Notes: generated by a model not told the origin, from the sequence alone. Shown: positions 37,027 to 46,833, counted from the stretch's first letter. The stretch is 64,000 bases of DNA from Candidatus Kapaibacterium sp. (GCA_938031175.1 CALHGZ010000008.1:124001-188000), one strand, 5' to 3'. Numbers and translations: made by a program.

Positions 37027-37072
37027 AATAGCTAAATTGCTCAATTTAGGACTAATCGTGCAAGGAAGCACT

Positions 37073-38428
37073 ATGTATATTAATTCCACAGGCAATAGCA
37101 GTACTGTAAATATTATAAAATGCAATCAAAAGCAAATCAGAGAACTTATCAAATTCTCCGATGAATTAAATTTCATAGATGAAATTAACTTAGAATTCAT
37201 AGACTTAGACAACATAGCAAACCAAGAGGAACAAAATTTCAACTATAACAAACCTATTAAACTATATTCTGAATTATTGCAGACAAATGAAGATAACAAT
37301 TTAGAAATCAGCATCCGAGAAAAGTTAGACAATTCCAATTCATATTTAGCAAGCCCGAGTGATTTATGCAATTTAATCCCACAATTAACTGTCCCGATTG
37401 CTAATAGTAATACTAATTTGACTAATAATCACCAATCTAATCTAATTGGTGAGGATAATATTAACCAATTGCCAAAAATGTTCAATTTTAACCCCAATAT
37501 TATAATGAAATTCAATACTGAAAAATCAGAAATTGATATCGAAAAACCAAAAATTGAACAAGAGGCTAAAGGAAACGAATTAAATTTTAAAACCAGTAAA
37601 ACTACTTACGATTACTTCAATCAGATATCAATTTTCACTCAATCAGCACAAAAAATAAGTAAAAACGAAATGAAAATCATCCCTAATACATTCACATTTT
37701 TAAATCCTGAAACTCAGAAACATACAGAAAAACAAAATGAATTACCGGAAGCAAAAATAGAGAAAATAAAATCCATTGATATAAACCAGAATCCAAAATT
37801 TATAGACAAAGAATCATCCTATTCCAAAAACGATAAAAACGATAATTTTCAATTGAAGACATCTCCAGAAAATAATTCAGAAAAACAGCCCACAACTAAA
37901 CAGAACATTTATTCAATTACTATTCCGATACCAAAAGAGATGAAAACTGTTCCAAAATTAGAAGAAACGATTATCAGATTCATAAAACCGAAAGATTTCG
38001 CTGACGTTACATTTAAGATTATAAATAATTTACCCGCTAATTCAATCAGCAATGCAAGAATATCACTTAATCCTCCATCTCTTGGAAAAATAATGATTGC
38101 AATTCGTTTAATTAACGACAACTTATCGTTAAACATTAAAGTTGAAAATAAAGATATTTTCAAATTAATCGAAAATCAAATTCCCTACCTCAAAGACAAA
38201 TTGCAACTAACCGGTATAAAAATAGAAAATCTTGAATTTAATTCAAATAATGATAAAACAGTTGAATATCAGAACAATAATTATTCCAGCCAACAAAAAA
38301 ATCAAAAAGAAAATTTAATGCGTGAATTTTTAAAAACTTTCCGTCAATTCAACATTAATGCCCCGGAGAATAATACTTTAGAAGCGGGCAATAAAAGTAT
38401 GTTTATAAACAATCAACAGGTAAAATGA
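37073..38428 (+). CDS. fliK: Flagellar hook-length control protein FliK
   Basis: 451 residues. A long Asn/Lys/Glu-rich, largely disordered N-terminal part (about 1-310) acts as the ruler. The C-terminal Flg_hook domain has the signature ARISLNPPSLGKIMIAIRL, then LIENQIPYLKDKLQLTGIKIENLEF. FliK measures hook length and switches export specificity. ATG with AAGGA 6 nt upstream is preferred over a TTG 12 codons earlier. flgD begins 1 nt after its stop. Confidence 0.88.
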   Translation: MYINSTGNSSTVNIIKCNQKQIRELIKFSDELNFIDEINLEFIDLDNIANQEEQNFNYNKPIKLYSELLQTNEDNNLEISIREKLDNSNSYLASPSDLCNLIPQLTVPIANSNTNLTNNHQSNLIGEDNINQLPKMFNFNPNIIMKFNTEKSEIDIEKPKIEQEAKGNELNFKTSKTTYDYFNQISIFTQSAQKISKNEMKIIPNTFTFLNPETQKHTEKQNELPEAKIEKIKSIDINQNPKFIDKESSYSKNDKNDNFQLKTSPENNSEKQPTTKQNIYSITIPIPKEMKTVPKLEETIIRFIKPKDFADVTFKIINNLPANSISNARISLNPPSLGKIMIAIRLINDNLSLNIKVENKDIFKLIENQIPYLKDKLQLTGIKIENLEFNSNNDKTVEYQNNNYSSQQKNQKENLMREFLKTFRQFNINAPENNTLEAGNKSMFINNQQVK

Positions 38429-38429
38429 A

Positions 38430-39119
38430 ATGTTAGATGAAATATTCAATATATCAAGTAATAACGCTACCGACAAAGCTCCAAAAGATTCACCCAGAAC
38501 TGTAAGTAAAGATGAATTTTTAAAATTACTGACGTATCAACTTCGTGCTCAAAATCCCCTGCGACCCTATGACAATCAAGAATTTGCAGCTCAGTTAGCC
38601 CAATTTTCTCAATTAGAGCAACTAACTCAAATTAAATCATTACTGGAAGAACATATAAATATCAATTACTTACTTACAAAAACTATCTCTAATACTGCAC
38701 TCCCCGGCTTAATTGGTAAAAATGCAAGTTCTTATACTAATTCAATCCGATGCGATGGCGAAAAACCAGTTGAAATTAATTATCAGCTCAATTACCCCGT
38801 AGCTTCGGGTGAATTGATTATCAAAGATTCAAACGGCAATCTCATCAAAACAATAACTCTTACAAACGATCAACTTGCTAAAGGAGATCATAAAATTCTC
38901 TGGGACGGAAAAGATATAAATGGAAATTCAGTAAGCCCTGGTCAATACAGTATTTTTCTAAACCTTAAAGATAGTCAAGGTAAAAATATTTCGGTAAAAC
39001 CATTTATAAGTGGCAAAATTGAAGCTGTAAGATTTAAAAACGAAGGCACTGTAATTGTAATTAATGGAACAGAAGTTGCTTTAGGAGATATTTTTGACAT
39101 ATCTACAGATAATATATAA
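38430..39119 (+). CDS. flgD: Flagellar hook-capping protein FlgD
   Basis: 229 residues. The N-terminal cap motif is SKDEFLKLLTYQLRAQNPLRPYDNQEFAAQLAQFSQLEQL (seen in pieces). An Ig-like/FlgD_ig part follows, with HKILWDGKDINGNSVSPGQYSI. FlgD caps the growing hook and is needed for FlgE polymerisation. It starts 1 nt after the fliK stop. Confidence 0.95.
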   Translation: MLDEIFNISSNNATDKAPKDSPRTVSKDEFLKLLTYQLRAQNPLRPYDNQEFAAQLAQFSQLEQLTQIKSLLEEHININYLLTKTISNTALPGLIGKNASSYTNSIRCDGEKPVEINYQLNYPVASGELIIKDSNGNLIKTITLTNDQLAKGDHKILWDGKDINGNSVSPGQYSIFLNLKDSQGKNISVKPFISGKIEAVRFKNEGTVIVINGTEVALGDIFDISTDNI

Positions 39120-39156
39120 ATTCTTTTCAATACTCAATTTATAGAAAGGAGGTAAA

Positions 39157-39543
39157 ATGCCAGAAATTCAGGGAATTCAAGTACCATTTATTCCAGCTGG
39201 TGGTATTGCGGAGCTTAGAAAAAAGAATCTTTTGGAAATTGTGCCTCAAAAAGCTGAAAATTTTAATAAATTACTAACCGAGGAACTAACCAAAATCAAA
39301 TTCTCAGCTCACGCACAATCGAGATTAATAAACAGAGAACTTGTATTAACCGCCGAAGATATAATCAAATTGGAAAATTCGATTGAAAAAGCCCGGCAAA
39401 AGGGAGCAAATGAATCTTTAATATTGATCAACGATAATGCATTTATCGTCAGCGTAAAAAATCAAACTGTTGTAACTATATTCAATAAGCAACAGATGGA
39501 GAATAATGTAATTACAAATATTGATTCGGCAGTATTGTCTTAA
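39157..39543 (+). CDS. Flagellar operon protein, TIGR02530-like
   Basis: 128 residues. The hallmark is FSAHAQSRLINRELVLTAEDIIKLENSIEKARQKGANESLILINDNAFIVSVKNQTVVT (in pieces), the pattern of the short 'flagellar operon protein' family found between flgD and flgE in many phyla. Its function is not established. The start has a perfect AAAGGAGG. A G+C-rich stretch follows its stop and remains open in the same frame for 23 more codons. Confidence 0.85.
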   Translation: MPEIQGIQVPFIPAGGIAELRKKNLLEIVPQKAENFNKLLTEELTKIKFSAHAQSRLINRELVLTAEDIIKLENSIEKARQKGANESLILINDNAFIVSVKNQTVVTIFNKQQMENNVITNIDSAVLS

Positions 39544-39615
39544 CGGTTGGACCTCGATGGGGACCGCTCAATCCTGAACGACCGATGGGTTGAAATACTT
39601 CCGAAAAGAAAATAA
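39544..39615 (+). other. G+C-rich foldable/translatable element before flgE
   Basis: This stretch stands out from the AT-rich surroundings. Two hairpins can be drawn: CGGT-(TGGA)-CCTC-GAT-GGGG-ACCG at 39544-39566, and CAATCC / GGGTTG at 39569-39592 with a 12-nt loop. CGATGGG occurs twice. It is also open in the frame of the preceding gene after its stop and could begin at TTG 39547, giving 22 residues rich in Asp/Arg/Leu. It might be a structured leader, a small peptide gene or a coding remnant. None of these is proven. Confidence 0.4.
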
Positions 39616-39645
39616 AAAAATATTACTAATAAAAGGGAGAATCTT

Positions 39646-40971
39646 ATGGGTTTAACTCGTTCCTTAACAGCAGGTGCTAGTTCACTAAGAGCACACCAAA
39701 GAAGACTGGATATAATTGCAAATAACATCGCTAATTCTAACACAATTGGCTATAAATCAAGCCGTGCAAACTTCGTTGACCAAATTAGTCAGATTATGAA
39801 TACCGGCAAAGTACCAGATTCAAATGCTACTGGCTCGGGTTCCGGGGGTATTAATCCAATCCAATTTGGCTTAGGCGTTCGTCTTGGCTCAATACAGATG
39901 GATATGTCACAAGGTATTCTTGAAAGTACAAACAGACCTTTAGATTTAGCTCTACAAGGCGATGGCTTTTTTGTCTATAAATTGAATGGACGCGAGCTTT
40001 ACTCAAGAGCAGGAGCTTTAGCACTTGATCGGGATGGAAATTTAATAGATCCATCATCAGGCGCTTACATTCAAGGTTACAATCTTTCTGTGGATACTAC
40101 GGGTAGAATACAGAAAAATTCAAGCGGAATAAACGAATTAAGAGGACAAATGGAAAATATCAAAATATCTCCAAATATAATTTCACCCCCAAGGCAAACA
40201 CAGAATATTTCAATTAGCGGTAATCTCAGCTCAAATATGAATGAAGGCGATGAGAGACGAACAAGTATAAACATATATGATAACCAGGGCGGAATCCATA
40301 ATTTAACTTTAATCTTTACTAAAACTGCTAATCCAAATGAATTCACAATCAATGCTGAATTAGGTGGTAATAGTGTACCATTGAGTACAACAACCATTAC
40401 ATTCAATGCTGACGGCTCGCTAAATTCTCCCCTAACTTTATCAATAAATGCTTCGGATTTAAACACAGCCGTTGGTGCAGAATTATTTGATGCAACTACT
40501 CCAAAAAATTTAACAATTAAACTTGCAGACCCCATCAATATTTTAAGTGGTCTAACTCAATATGCAAGCGATAGCTCAGCTACAGCAATTTCACAGGATG
40601 GTTATCAATCAGGAACACTTAATTCGCTATATGTCGATAATACTGGTAAAATCTGGGGATCTTTTACAAATGGGCAAACAGAACTACTCGGGCAAGTTGT
40701 AATTGCTAAATTTACAAACCAGGAGGGATTGAAAAAGGAAGGTGGCAATTTTTATTCAGTAACACCAAATAGCGGTTTAGCTAATATAGGCACTGCTGGC
40801 GAAATTTTCCCCACTACTTTAATTATATCATCTGCATTAGAGGAATCTAATGTCGAACTTACCCGCGAATTTACAGATATGATCTCTACTCAAAGAGCAT
40901 TCGAAGCAGCTGCAAGAACAATTACCGTAAGTGACCAAATGCTTGCCGAAGTAAATCTTCTGAAGAGATAG
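39646..40971 (+). CDS. flgE: Flagellar hook protein FlgE
   Basis: 441 residues. N-terminal D0 motif AHQRRLDIIANNIANSNTIGYKSSRANF; D1/D2 domains in the middle with ALQGDGFFVY and SRAGALALDRDGNLID; C-terminal ALEESNVELTREFTDMISTQRAFEAAARTI (in pieces). It polymerises into the hook. An AAGGGAGA site lies 9 nt upstream of the ATG. It is the last gene of the operon, with a terminator 25 nt downstream. Confidence 0.97.
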   Translation: MGLTRSLTAGASSLRAHQRRLDIIANNIANSNTIGYKSSRANFVDQISQIMNTGKVPDSNATGSGSGGINPIQFGLGVRLGSIQMDMSQGILESTNRPLDLALQGDGFFVYKLNGRELYSRAGALALDRDGNLIDPSSGAYIQGYNLSVDTTGRIQKNSSGINELRGQMENIKISPNIISPPRQTQNISISGNLSSNMNEGDERRTSINIYDNQGGIHNLTLIFTKTANPNEFTINAELGGNSVPLSTTTITFNADGSLNSPLTLSINASDLNTAVGAELFDATTPKNLTIKLADPINILSGLTQYASDSSATAISQDGYQSGTLNSLYVDNTGKIWGSFTNGQTELLGQVVIAKFTNQEGLKKEGGNFYSVTPNSGLANIGTAGEIFPTTLIISSALEESNVELTREFTDMISTQRAFEAAARTITVSDQMLAEVNLLKR

Positions 40972-40995
40972 ATATGAATTTATCCAAAAATAGAT

Positions 40996-41022
40996 AAAGA
41001 GGCGGTGCATAGCTGCCTCTTT
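40996..41022. terminator. Bidirectional terminator after flgE
   Basis: Eight-bp perfect stem AAAGAGGC / GCCTCTTT followed on the plus strand by CTATTTAT. Read the other way, it is followed by ATCTATTTTT. It separates the flagellar operon from the minus-strand tRNA gene and can serve both. Confidence 0.8.
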
Positions 41023-41031
41023 CTATTTATG

Positions 41032-41105
<74 letters not shown>

Positions 41106-41186
41106 GTTTTATTTTACAAAATTAACATTTTAAATACAATTTAGCAATAATATTGTATTTCAATTGAAATTTACATTCAATTCTCA

Positions 41187-42269
41187 TCAACTATGTCGAA
41201 TATTTATAATATCCCCATCTTTTACGATATATTCTTTACCTTCGAGTCTTAAAAGCCCATTCTCTTTGCATTTAAATAAAGAACCGTGTTGGATAAAATC
41301 ATCATAATGAACGACTTCAGCACGAATAAATCTATTATAAAAATCAGTATGTATAACAGCTGCAGATTCTTGTGCATTCATTCCTTCCTTGATGGTCCAT
41401 GCTCGGCATTCATCCTCACCAACAGTAAAAAATGATCGCAATCCAAGCAAATGATAAATACTCCTGATCATTCTATAAAGTGGCGACTCATCTAACCCAT
41501 ATTCCTTCATAAAAACAAGTTTCTCATCCTCGTCAAGTTCGGCAAGTTCCTTTTCAATTCGGGCAAAAAGTGGTTCAATTACTACTTTTTTTGAATTAAT
41601 TGCTTGCTTCAATGGTTCAGTAACTAAATCTCTTTTTGCAATGTCTTCATCCCCCATATTAACTGCAATAATCATTGGTTTTGCAGTTAACGGTTGATAG
41701 TTTTTAATATATTTAATATCAGTTGGGGTATGTTCAATATCTCTTAGTGCGATTCCTTGAGTTAATGCATCATTCCACTTATGCATAATATCTAATTCCC
41801 GCTTCATTACATCTTTGTTTTTTTGTTTCATTAGATCTTTACCAATCTTCTCTATTCTGGATTCAACAAATGCTAAATCGTTTAGTAAAAATTCATCATT
41901 GAACATATTTAAATCACGGAGGGGATCGACTGTCCCCAAAATATGAGGTACGGCATCATTTTGAAACGCCCTCAGTACTAAGAGAAACGCATCATTGTAT
42001 CGGACTTTGGTTAAAAATTGGGTTGTGAATTGTGCTTTTAAATCTTCTGTACCCTGTACCCCCGATATATCAATAATTTCAAGAGTTGCATTAACTTTCC
42101 GCTTGGGATTAAAAATCGCTGTTAATTTATCTAATCTTGCGTCTGGCACTTTTATCAAGGTTTGATTTATTTCTTTTCTAATGGGAGAATTATCCGATTC
42201 CGTTTGCGATAAAATATTGAAAAGTATCGTTTTACCAGAATATGGGAAACCAATTATTCCTATTTGCAT
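41187..42269 (-). CDS. ychF: YchF/OLA1-family ATPase (Obg-related)
   Basis: 360 residues. A P-loop near the start reads GFPYSGKT, a departure from the usual GLPNVGKS of YchF. The family's NxxE-type G4 element appears as VNMGDED in place of NKxD. The C-terminal TGS domain carries FFTVGEDECRAWTIKEGMNAQESAAVIHTDFYNRFIRAEVVHYDDF (in pieces), which is highly typical. YchF proteins bind ATP, associate with ribosomes and respond to redox state. The start overlaps the end of the DUF2520 gene by 10 nt. Confidence 0.85.
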   Translation of the reverse strand: MQIGIIGFPYSGKTILFNILSQTESDNSPIRKEINQTLIKVPDARLDKLTAIFNPKRKVNATLEIIDISGVQGTEDLKAQFTTQFLTKVRYNDAFLLVLRAFQNDAVPHILGTVDPLRDLNMFNDEFLLNDLAFVESRIEKIGKDLMKQKNKDVMKRELDIMHKWNDALTQGIALRDIEHTPTDIKYIKNYQPLTAKPMIIAVNMGDEDIAKRDLVTEPLKQAINSKKVVIEPLFARIEKELAELDEDEKLVFMKEYGLDESPLYRMIRSIYHLLGLRSFFTVGEDECRAWTIKEGMNAQESAAVIHTDFYNRFIRAEVVHYDDFIQHGSLFKCKENGLLRLEGKEYIVKDGDIINIRHS

Positions 42270-43165
42270 TCCGTATTCCTATCAAATTGTTCAAGGTAAT
42301 TCAGCATCAAATTATATTTTGATTCAGATATCATATTTTCTATTTTTAATATTTTTAAAGCTGATAAAGTAAGCTTTTGATAAATATCAAACAACTCTGG
42401 CTGACTTTCCATTGCTATCAGATGCTTTTTAATGATTTCGAAATCCCCGCGTGCAAAAGGACCGGTTAATGGTAATTGATTTTTTAATCCAAAATTTAAG
42501 AAATTGTTAATTGTTTGCTGAATTATCGGAGGTAAAAATTTTTCTGGATTAATTCCACTAATTTCAGTTACTTTTTTGGCAAATGACAAAAATAAAATTA
42601 AATAATTCGAAGCCAAAACAGCCGATAAATGATATAAAATTTTATGTTCTAAAGTTACTGGGCTAAGAAATTCATACTTACCACCTAAATCGGCTATTAT
42701 TGACTTAATCACATTCTTTCCAGCATTGCCTAATTCCACTGCCCACAAGGCATTATCCAATGCCGATAAATCATTGCCATAAAATGTTTGGTAAGGGTGC
42801 ATTGCAAATATAATAGCACCGTAATTCTCACATAATGACAATACATCAGATTTCAAGCTACCGGAAAGGTGGAAAATATACTTACCGATTAATCTTTCAC
42901 CTATGTCATTAGCTAAATTTTTAGCTATATTCTCAATTTCTGAGTCATTTACAGCAATTATAATAACATCAGGAAGATCTTGTATATCGGAAATATTGGG
43001 AAAAACATTGCTGTTATAATTTGTGATTTCTCTAATGTGCTGAAATTTACTGTAATCAGATTCAACAACCCATAATAAAGTTCCCTTATTGGCGAGTTTT
43101 CGAATTAAGATTTGACCAATATTACCAGCACCAATGATACCATATTTTAAATTCACAAGTTTCAT
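42260..43165 (-). CDS. Rossmann-fold/DUF2520 oxidoreductase-like protein
   Basis: 301 residues. The N-terminal dinucleotide-binding fold begins YGIIGAGNIGQIL (GxGxxG). The central DVIIIAVNDSEI and FHLSGSLKSDVLSL segments and the C-terminal helical DUF2520 part (FAMHPYQTF, then LYHLSAVLASNYLI) match the family, which is related to ProC/NADP-F420-type dehydrogenases. Substrate unknown. It sits tightly between cysS (start and stop share one base) and ychF (10 nt overlap). Confidence 0.78.
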   Translation of the reverse strand: MKLVNLKYGIIGAGNIGQILIRKLANKGTLLWVVESDYSKFQHIREITNYNSNVFPNISDIQDLPDVIIIAVNDSEIENIAKNLANDIGERLIGKYIFHLSGSLKSDVLSLCENYGAIIFAMHPYQTFYGNDLSALDNALWAVELGNAGKNVIKSIIADLGGKYEFLSPVTLEHKILYHLSAVLASNYLILFLSFAKKVTEISGINPEKFLPPIIQQTINNFLNFGLKNQLPLTGPFARGDFEIIKKHLIAMESQPELFDIYQKLTLSALKILKIENMISESKYNLMLNYLEQFDRNTECK

Positions 43166-44622
43166 TATGATTTATACCGTTCTAAAACGTAAGAGTCTTT
43201 TGTATCCTTAATATTCCATCCGTAATTCAGAATTATTTGCCTCAATCTATCTGCTTCGGAGTAATTTTTTTCTAACCTTGCTTTGAGTCTCTGTTCTGCT
43301 AAATCAATAATTTCATCAGGAATAATTATGCAAAACTCTGGTCTTGGTCCAAGCTCCCAAACTGCAAAAATCTGATTAAATTTTTCAAAAAATTTGATTA
43401 ACTCTTTCTTAGATTTTTCACTCATGCTCTCTGATTCATATTTATTCAAAAAAGTAAAGAGTCTTGCTAATGCTTTGGGTGTATGCAAATCTTCAGATAA
43501 TTCATTGAATACATCCCTTTCAAGTTCACTAGCATCAATTTCGATTTGTCCACATTTATCTGAAAATAATTCATATATAAATTCTTGAACTCGTTGCCGA
43601 GCCTTTTTTGCAGCATTTAATCCATCGAAAGTAAAATTAAATTTTGATCCAAAATGTGCTGAAAACATCAAATACCGAATATCAAGAGGATCTATACATT
43701 TTTCTTTTAAATCTCTTAATGTAAAGAAATTGCCCAACGATTTACTCATTTTTTCGCCTTCAACTTCCAAGAATTCATTGTGGCACCAGAAAATAGTTGG
43801 CTCAACACCGTAACCAGCTTTACTTTGTGCTATTTCATCTTCGTGATGCGGAAATTTTAGGTCAATTCCGCCTGTGTGTATATCGAAAGGCAAACCGAGT
43901 AATACGTATTCCATAGTCGAACATTCAATATGCCAACCGGGTCTTCCAGGATAATTTACTCCATCAATTACAAAATCCCAATAAGGTTCATTCTCTTTTT
44001 TAGCTTTCCAAAGTACAAAGTCGCAAGCTTGTTCTTTGTCATATTGATCGGCATCTATCCGTTCACCAGAGCGGAAATTCTCAAAGTCAATTTTGTACAA
44101 TTTGCCATATTTATCTATTTCGCGCCACTTAGCAACATTAAAATAAATCGAACCATCAGCAATATAAGCTATACCTTTATCCAATATTTTTAAAATCAAA
44201 TCCTGCATCTGAGGAATAAATTCCGTTGCGCGCGGTGTTGCATACAAATGATTCAAATCTATTCCGAGATCAGTTATATCTTCGAAAAAGCATTTTTCAA
44301 AATATCGTGTAAATAAACTCAAATTCGTAATTGGATCATTAGTTTGCTCGCCCATTTCCGGTAGCCATTCAGTGCTTCCGATCGAACTACCTCTTATAGT
44401 TTTATCATCAATATCTGTGATATTCATAACCCATTTAACATCGTATCCACCGACCACTCGAAGTGTCCTTTGTAATAAGTCAGCAAATAAGAATGCACGC
44501 ATATTTCCTATGTGAGCATAGTTATAGACAGTTGGTCCGCAACTATACATCCGAACTTCATTATTCTTTAATGGTTTGAAGATCTCAATTCTATTTGTTA
44601 ATGAATTAAATAGTTTGATCAT
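43165..44622 (-). CDS. cysS: Cysteinyl-tRNA synthetase
   Basis: 485 residues of a class Ia synthetase. MYSCGPTVYNYAHIGNMR holds the zinc-ligand Cys and the HIGH motif. WHIECSTMEYVLLG and FPHHEDEIAQSKA follow, with KMSKS as EKMSKSLGNFFTLRDL. The start chosen gives IKLFNSLTNRIEIF, the usual opening; a longer start adds 14 residues not expected for the family. It charges tRNA-Cys. It is 47 nt downstream of the methyltransferase gene. Confidence 0.95.
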   Translation of the reverse strand: MIKLFNSLTNRIEIFKPLKNNEVRMYSCGPTVYNYAHIGNMRAFLFADLLQRTLRVVGGYDVKWVMNITDIDDKTIRGSSIGSTEWLPEMGEQTNDPITNLSLFTRYFEKCFFEDITDLGIDLNHLYATPRATEFIPQMQDLILKILDKGIAYIADGSIYFNVAKWREIDKYGKLYKIDFENFRSGERIDADQYDKEQACDFVLWKAKKENEPYWDFVIDGVNYPGRPGWHIECSTMEYVLLGLPFDIHTGGIDLKFPHHEDEIAQSKAGYGVEPTIFWCHNEFLEVEGEKMSKSLGNFFTLRDLKEKCIDPLDIRYLMFSAHFGSKFNFTFDGLNAAKKARQRVQEFIYELFSDKCGQIEIDASELERDVFNELSEDLHTPKALARLFTFLNKYESESMSEKSKKELIKFFEKFNQIFAVWELGPRPEFCIIIPDEIIDLAEQRLKARLEKNYSEADRLRQIILNYGWNIKDTKDSYVLERYKS

Positions 44623-44669
44623 ATAATCTTTTGAAGTTTGTTTAGAACTACTACAAAAATGCAAAATTT

Positions 44670-45323
44670 TTATTTGAGTTTGGCTTTTGCTAATATCAAA
44701 AATTGGAAAATTGAAAATTTCTTTAGTAAACCAATAGTCATTAAATTAAAAATTTTCATCTTGAGAGATTTATTTCTGTTATAAGCAATCTTGATTATCT
44801 CATAACCACTATCTGAAAACATTTTTTGAATAGTATGCAATGTAAAAAATCTAAGATGTGATCTATCAAGAATCCCATAATCTTCGTATTCGAACTTATT
44901 AAGTAAAATCCTAATTACTGGGACTATATATTGCAAATTAGGAATACTAGCAATTAACACTCCATCCTCACTTAAATATCTTTTTAATTTAATCAGTACA
45001 TCCCAGGGATTTACTAAATGTTCAAGCACATCAGCACATATAATACAGTCAAAAAAGTTAGGATCGAATGGCAATTCAATTATTTCAATATTTCCACATA
45101 CAATTTTATCTAATTTCTCTTTGGCAATAGCGCAGGCTTGTTCGTTTAATTCAATTCCGGCAACGTAATCAGCATTCAAAAATATTTTTGCCTCATAAGC
45201 TGTATTGCCTTCACCACATCCGATATCAAGGATTCTTTTTGTATTCGGTGGTATCAAATCAATAATTTCTTTCCTTATAAGTTTAAAATAGTCCGAAGGT
45301 TTATCGCTATATAAATTATTCAT
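44670..45323 (-). CDS. Class I SAM-dependent methyltransferase
   Basis: 217 residues from this ATG. Motif I is ILDIGCGEGNTAYEA, followed by the acidic GIELNEQA and the post-I CADVLEHLVNPWDVL and ASIPNLQYI segments typical of methyltransferase family 11/23 enzymes, often linked to glycan or cell-surface modification. A much longer in-frame start would run across the divergent pyruvate kinase leader and encodes only hydrophobic sequence; it is rejected. The substrate is unknown. It is the first gene before cysS. Confidence 0.8.
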   Translation of the reverse strand: MNNLYSDKPSDYFKLIRKEIIDLIPPNTKRILDIGCGEGNTAYEAKIFLNADYVAGIELNEQACAIAKEKLDKIVCGNIEIIELPFDPNFFDCIICADVLEHLVNPWDVLIKLKRYLSEDGVLIASIPNLQYIVPVIRILLNKFEYEDYGILDRSHLRFFTLHTIQKMFSDSGYEIIKIAYNRNKSLKMKIFNLMTIGLLKKFSIFQFLILAKAKLK

Positions 45324-45358
45324 CTCAAATTGTATGTTAATCTTAAAAAAAATTGTAA

Positions 45359-45388
45359 TTGCAAATAAACATAATGCGAATAAATTTG
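45359..45388 (+). promoter_or_regulatory. pyk: Complete Bacteroidota-type promoter for pyk (TTG-N19-TAAATTTG)
   Basis: -33 TTG (45359-45361), a spacer of exactly 19 nt, and -7 TAAATTTG (45381-45388), 29 nt before the pyk ATG. It is the only site in the window with both halves at the right spacing. Confidence 0.6.
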
Positions 45389-45417
45389 TAATAATACTAA
45401 AATTCAAAGGTAAAAAA

Positions 45418-46833
45418 ATGAATAGACGAAAAACAAAAATTTTTTGCACAATAGGTCCGGCTACAAAAAATGTTGAGACTTTAGTACAGTTAATAAATGC
45501 AGGTATGGACGTAGCACGACTGAATTTTTCTCACGGAACTCAAAACGAACACTTTTTGACCATACAAAATTTACGAAAAGCAGAGGAAATAACCGGGAAA
45601 AAAATATCAATTTTACAAGATTTACAAGGTCCAAAAATTAGAATCGGAAGATTTAGAGATGGCTACATCAATCTTGTTGAAGGGAACAAATTTATAATAA
45701 CAACAGAGGAAGTTGAATACGGCGATGAAACATTTGTTCCAACTAATTACAAACTGCTTGCAAAAGAAGTTAATGAAGGCTCAAAATTGCTAATTGATGA
45801 TGGTTATATCATACTCGAAGTAGTTAAAATTTCAGCGAATAACATTGAAACTATTGTAATCAAAGGCGGTAAGCTAAGCGATAATAAAGGAATAATTGCA
45901 CCTTCAGCCAAAATTTCATCACCTCCATTAAGTGATAAAGATGTGGATGACCTTAAATTCGGATTAGAAACAGGTATAGATTTAGTAGCTCTATCATTTG
46001 TTCGCTCGGAAAGAGATGTAATAGAACTCAAGACAATCATGCGTCACTACAAGCGAACCGTCCCAATAATTTCAAAAATTGAAAGATTCGAAGGATTCGA
46101 AGATCTTGATGATATCATTGAAGAATCAGATGGAATAATGGTCGCACGCGGAGACCTCGGTTTGGAAATGCCTGCAGAAGAAGTACCTTTTCTACAAAAA
46201 GCTATTATCAAAAAATGCAATTTAGCTGGTAAACCCGTCATAACTGCTACACAAATGCTTGAATCAATGATAAACAATCCAATGCCAACTAGGGCTGAAG
46301 CAAGCGATGTTGCCAATGCCGTTCTTGATGGTACTGATGCTGTTATGCTTAGCGGTGAAACAAGTATCGGAAAGTACCCTGTACTTGCCGTAGATTACCT
46401 CAATCGGATCATTACTATTGCGGAAAACAAAATAAAACTTCAACACGGAATACAATTTGATGTTAAAGCAGATAATTCACTCAATAATGCTTTAGGAAAA
46501 GCCTCGAAGGTAATTGCTGAACAAATAAATGCTGATGCAATCATTGCTCTCACTAAATCTGGATATACTGCTTTAAATATAGCTAAGTATAGACCCGAGA
46601 TTCCCATTTATGCAATAACTGACAGATCTGCAACTTTGAGATTTTTAAATATCGTATGGGGAATTAAGCCGGTTCAAATTAATGAAGGATTAAGCCTTGA
46701 AAATATTCTTGATTCCCCAGAGGAGCTCTTGAAAAATTTCGATGATATTCCTAAAGGAATGATTGTTCTTGTTTCCGGTTTATCAGAAGATACACTTAAA
46801 CCAAGAAATATGATAAAAATCCTAAAAATCTGA
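45418..46833 (+). CDS. pyk: Pyruvate kinase
   Basis: 471 residues. The opening RRKTKIFCTIGPAT and GMDVARLNFSHGT are canonical. Active-site residues are seen in ISKIERFEGFEDLDDIIEESDGIMVARGDLGLEMP (in pieces; the Lys and Glu of the metal site) and KPVITATQMLESMI. The C-terminal regulatory domain includes DAIIALTKSGYTA. It converts phosphoenolpyruvate and ADP to pyruvate and ATP. AAAGG stands before the ATG; a longer in-frame TTG start precedes the promoter's -7 box. Confidence 0.96.
   Translation: MNRRKTKIFCTIGPATKNVETLVQLINAGMDVARLNFSHGTQNEHFLTIQNLRKAEEITGKKISILQDLQGPKIRIGRFRDGYINLVEGNKFIITTEEVEYGDETFVPTNYKLLAKEVNEGSKLLIDDGYIILEVVKISANNIETIVIKGGKLSDNKGIIAPSAKISSPPLSDKDVDDLKFGLETGIDLVALSFVRSERDVIELKTIMRHYKRTVPIISKIERFEGFEDLDDIIEESDGIMVARGDLGLEMPAEEVPFLQKAIIKKCNLAGKPVITATQMLESMINNPMPTRAEASDVANAVLDGTDAVMLSGETSIGKYPVLAVDYLNRIITIAENKIKLQHGIQFDVKADNSLNNALGKASKVIAEQINADAIIALTKSGYTALNIAKYRPEIPIYAITDRSATLRFLNIVWGIKPVQINEGLSLENILDSPEELLKNFDDIPKGMIVLVSGLSEDTLKPRNMIKILKI

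Noticed and set aside
40077-40538. 153-codon minus-strand ORF opposite flgE
   Set aside because: Antisense shadow of a highly conserved flagellar gene; no recognisable domain and no start context.
45324-45449. Longer N-terminus for the methyltransferase
   Set aside because: Would overlap the divergent pyk promoter and coding start and encodes only hydrophobic sequence; the internal ATG has the normal start.
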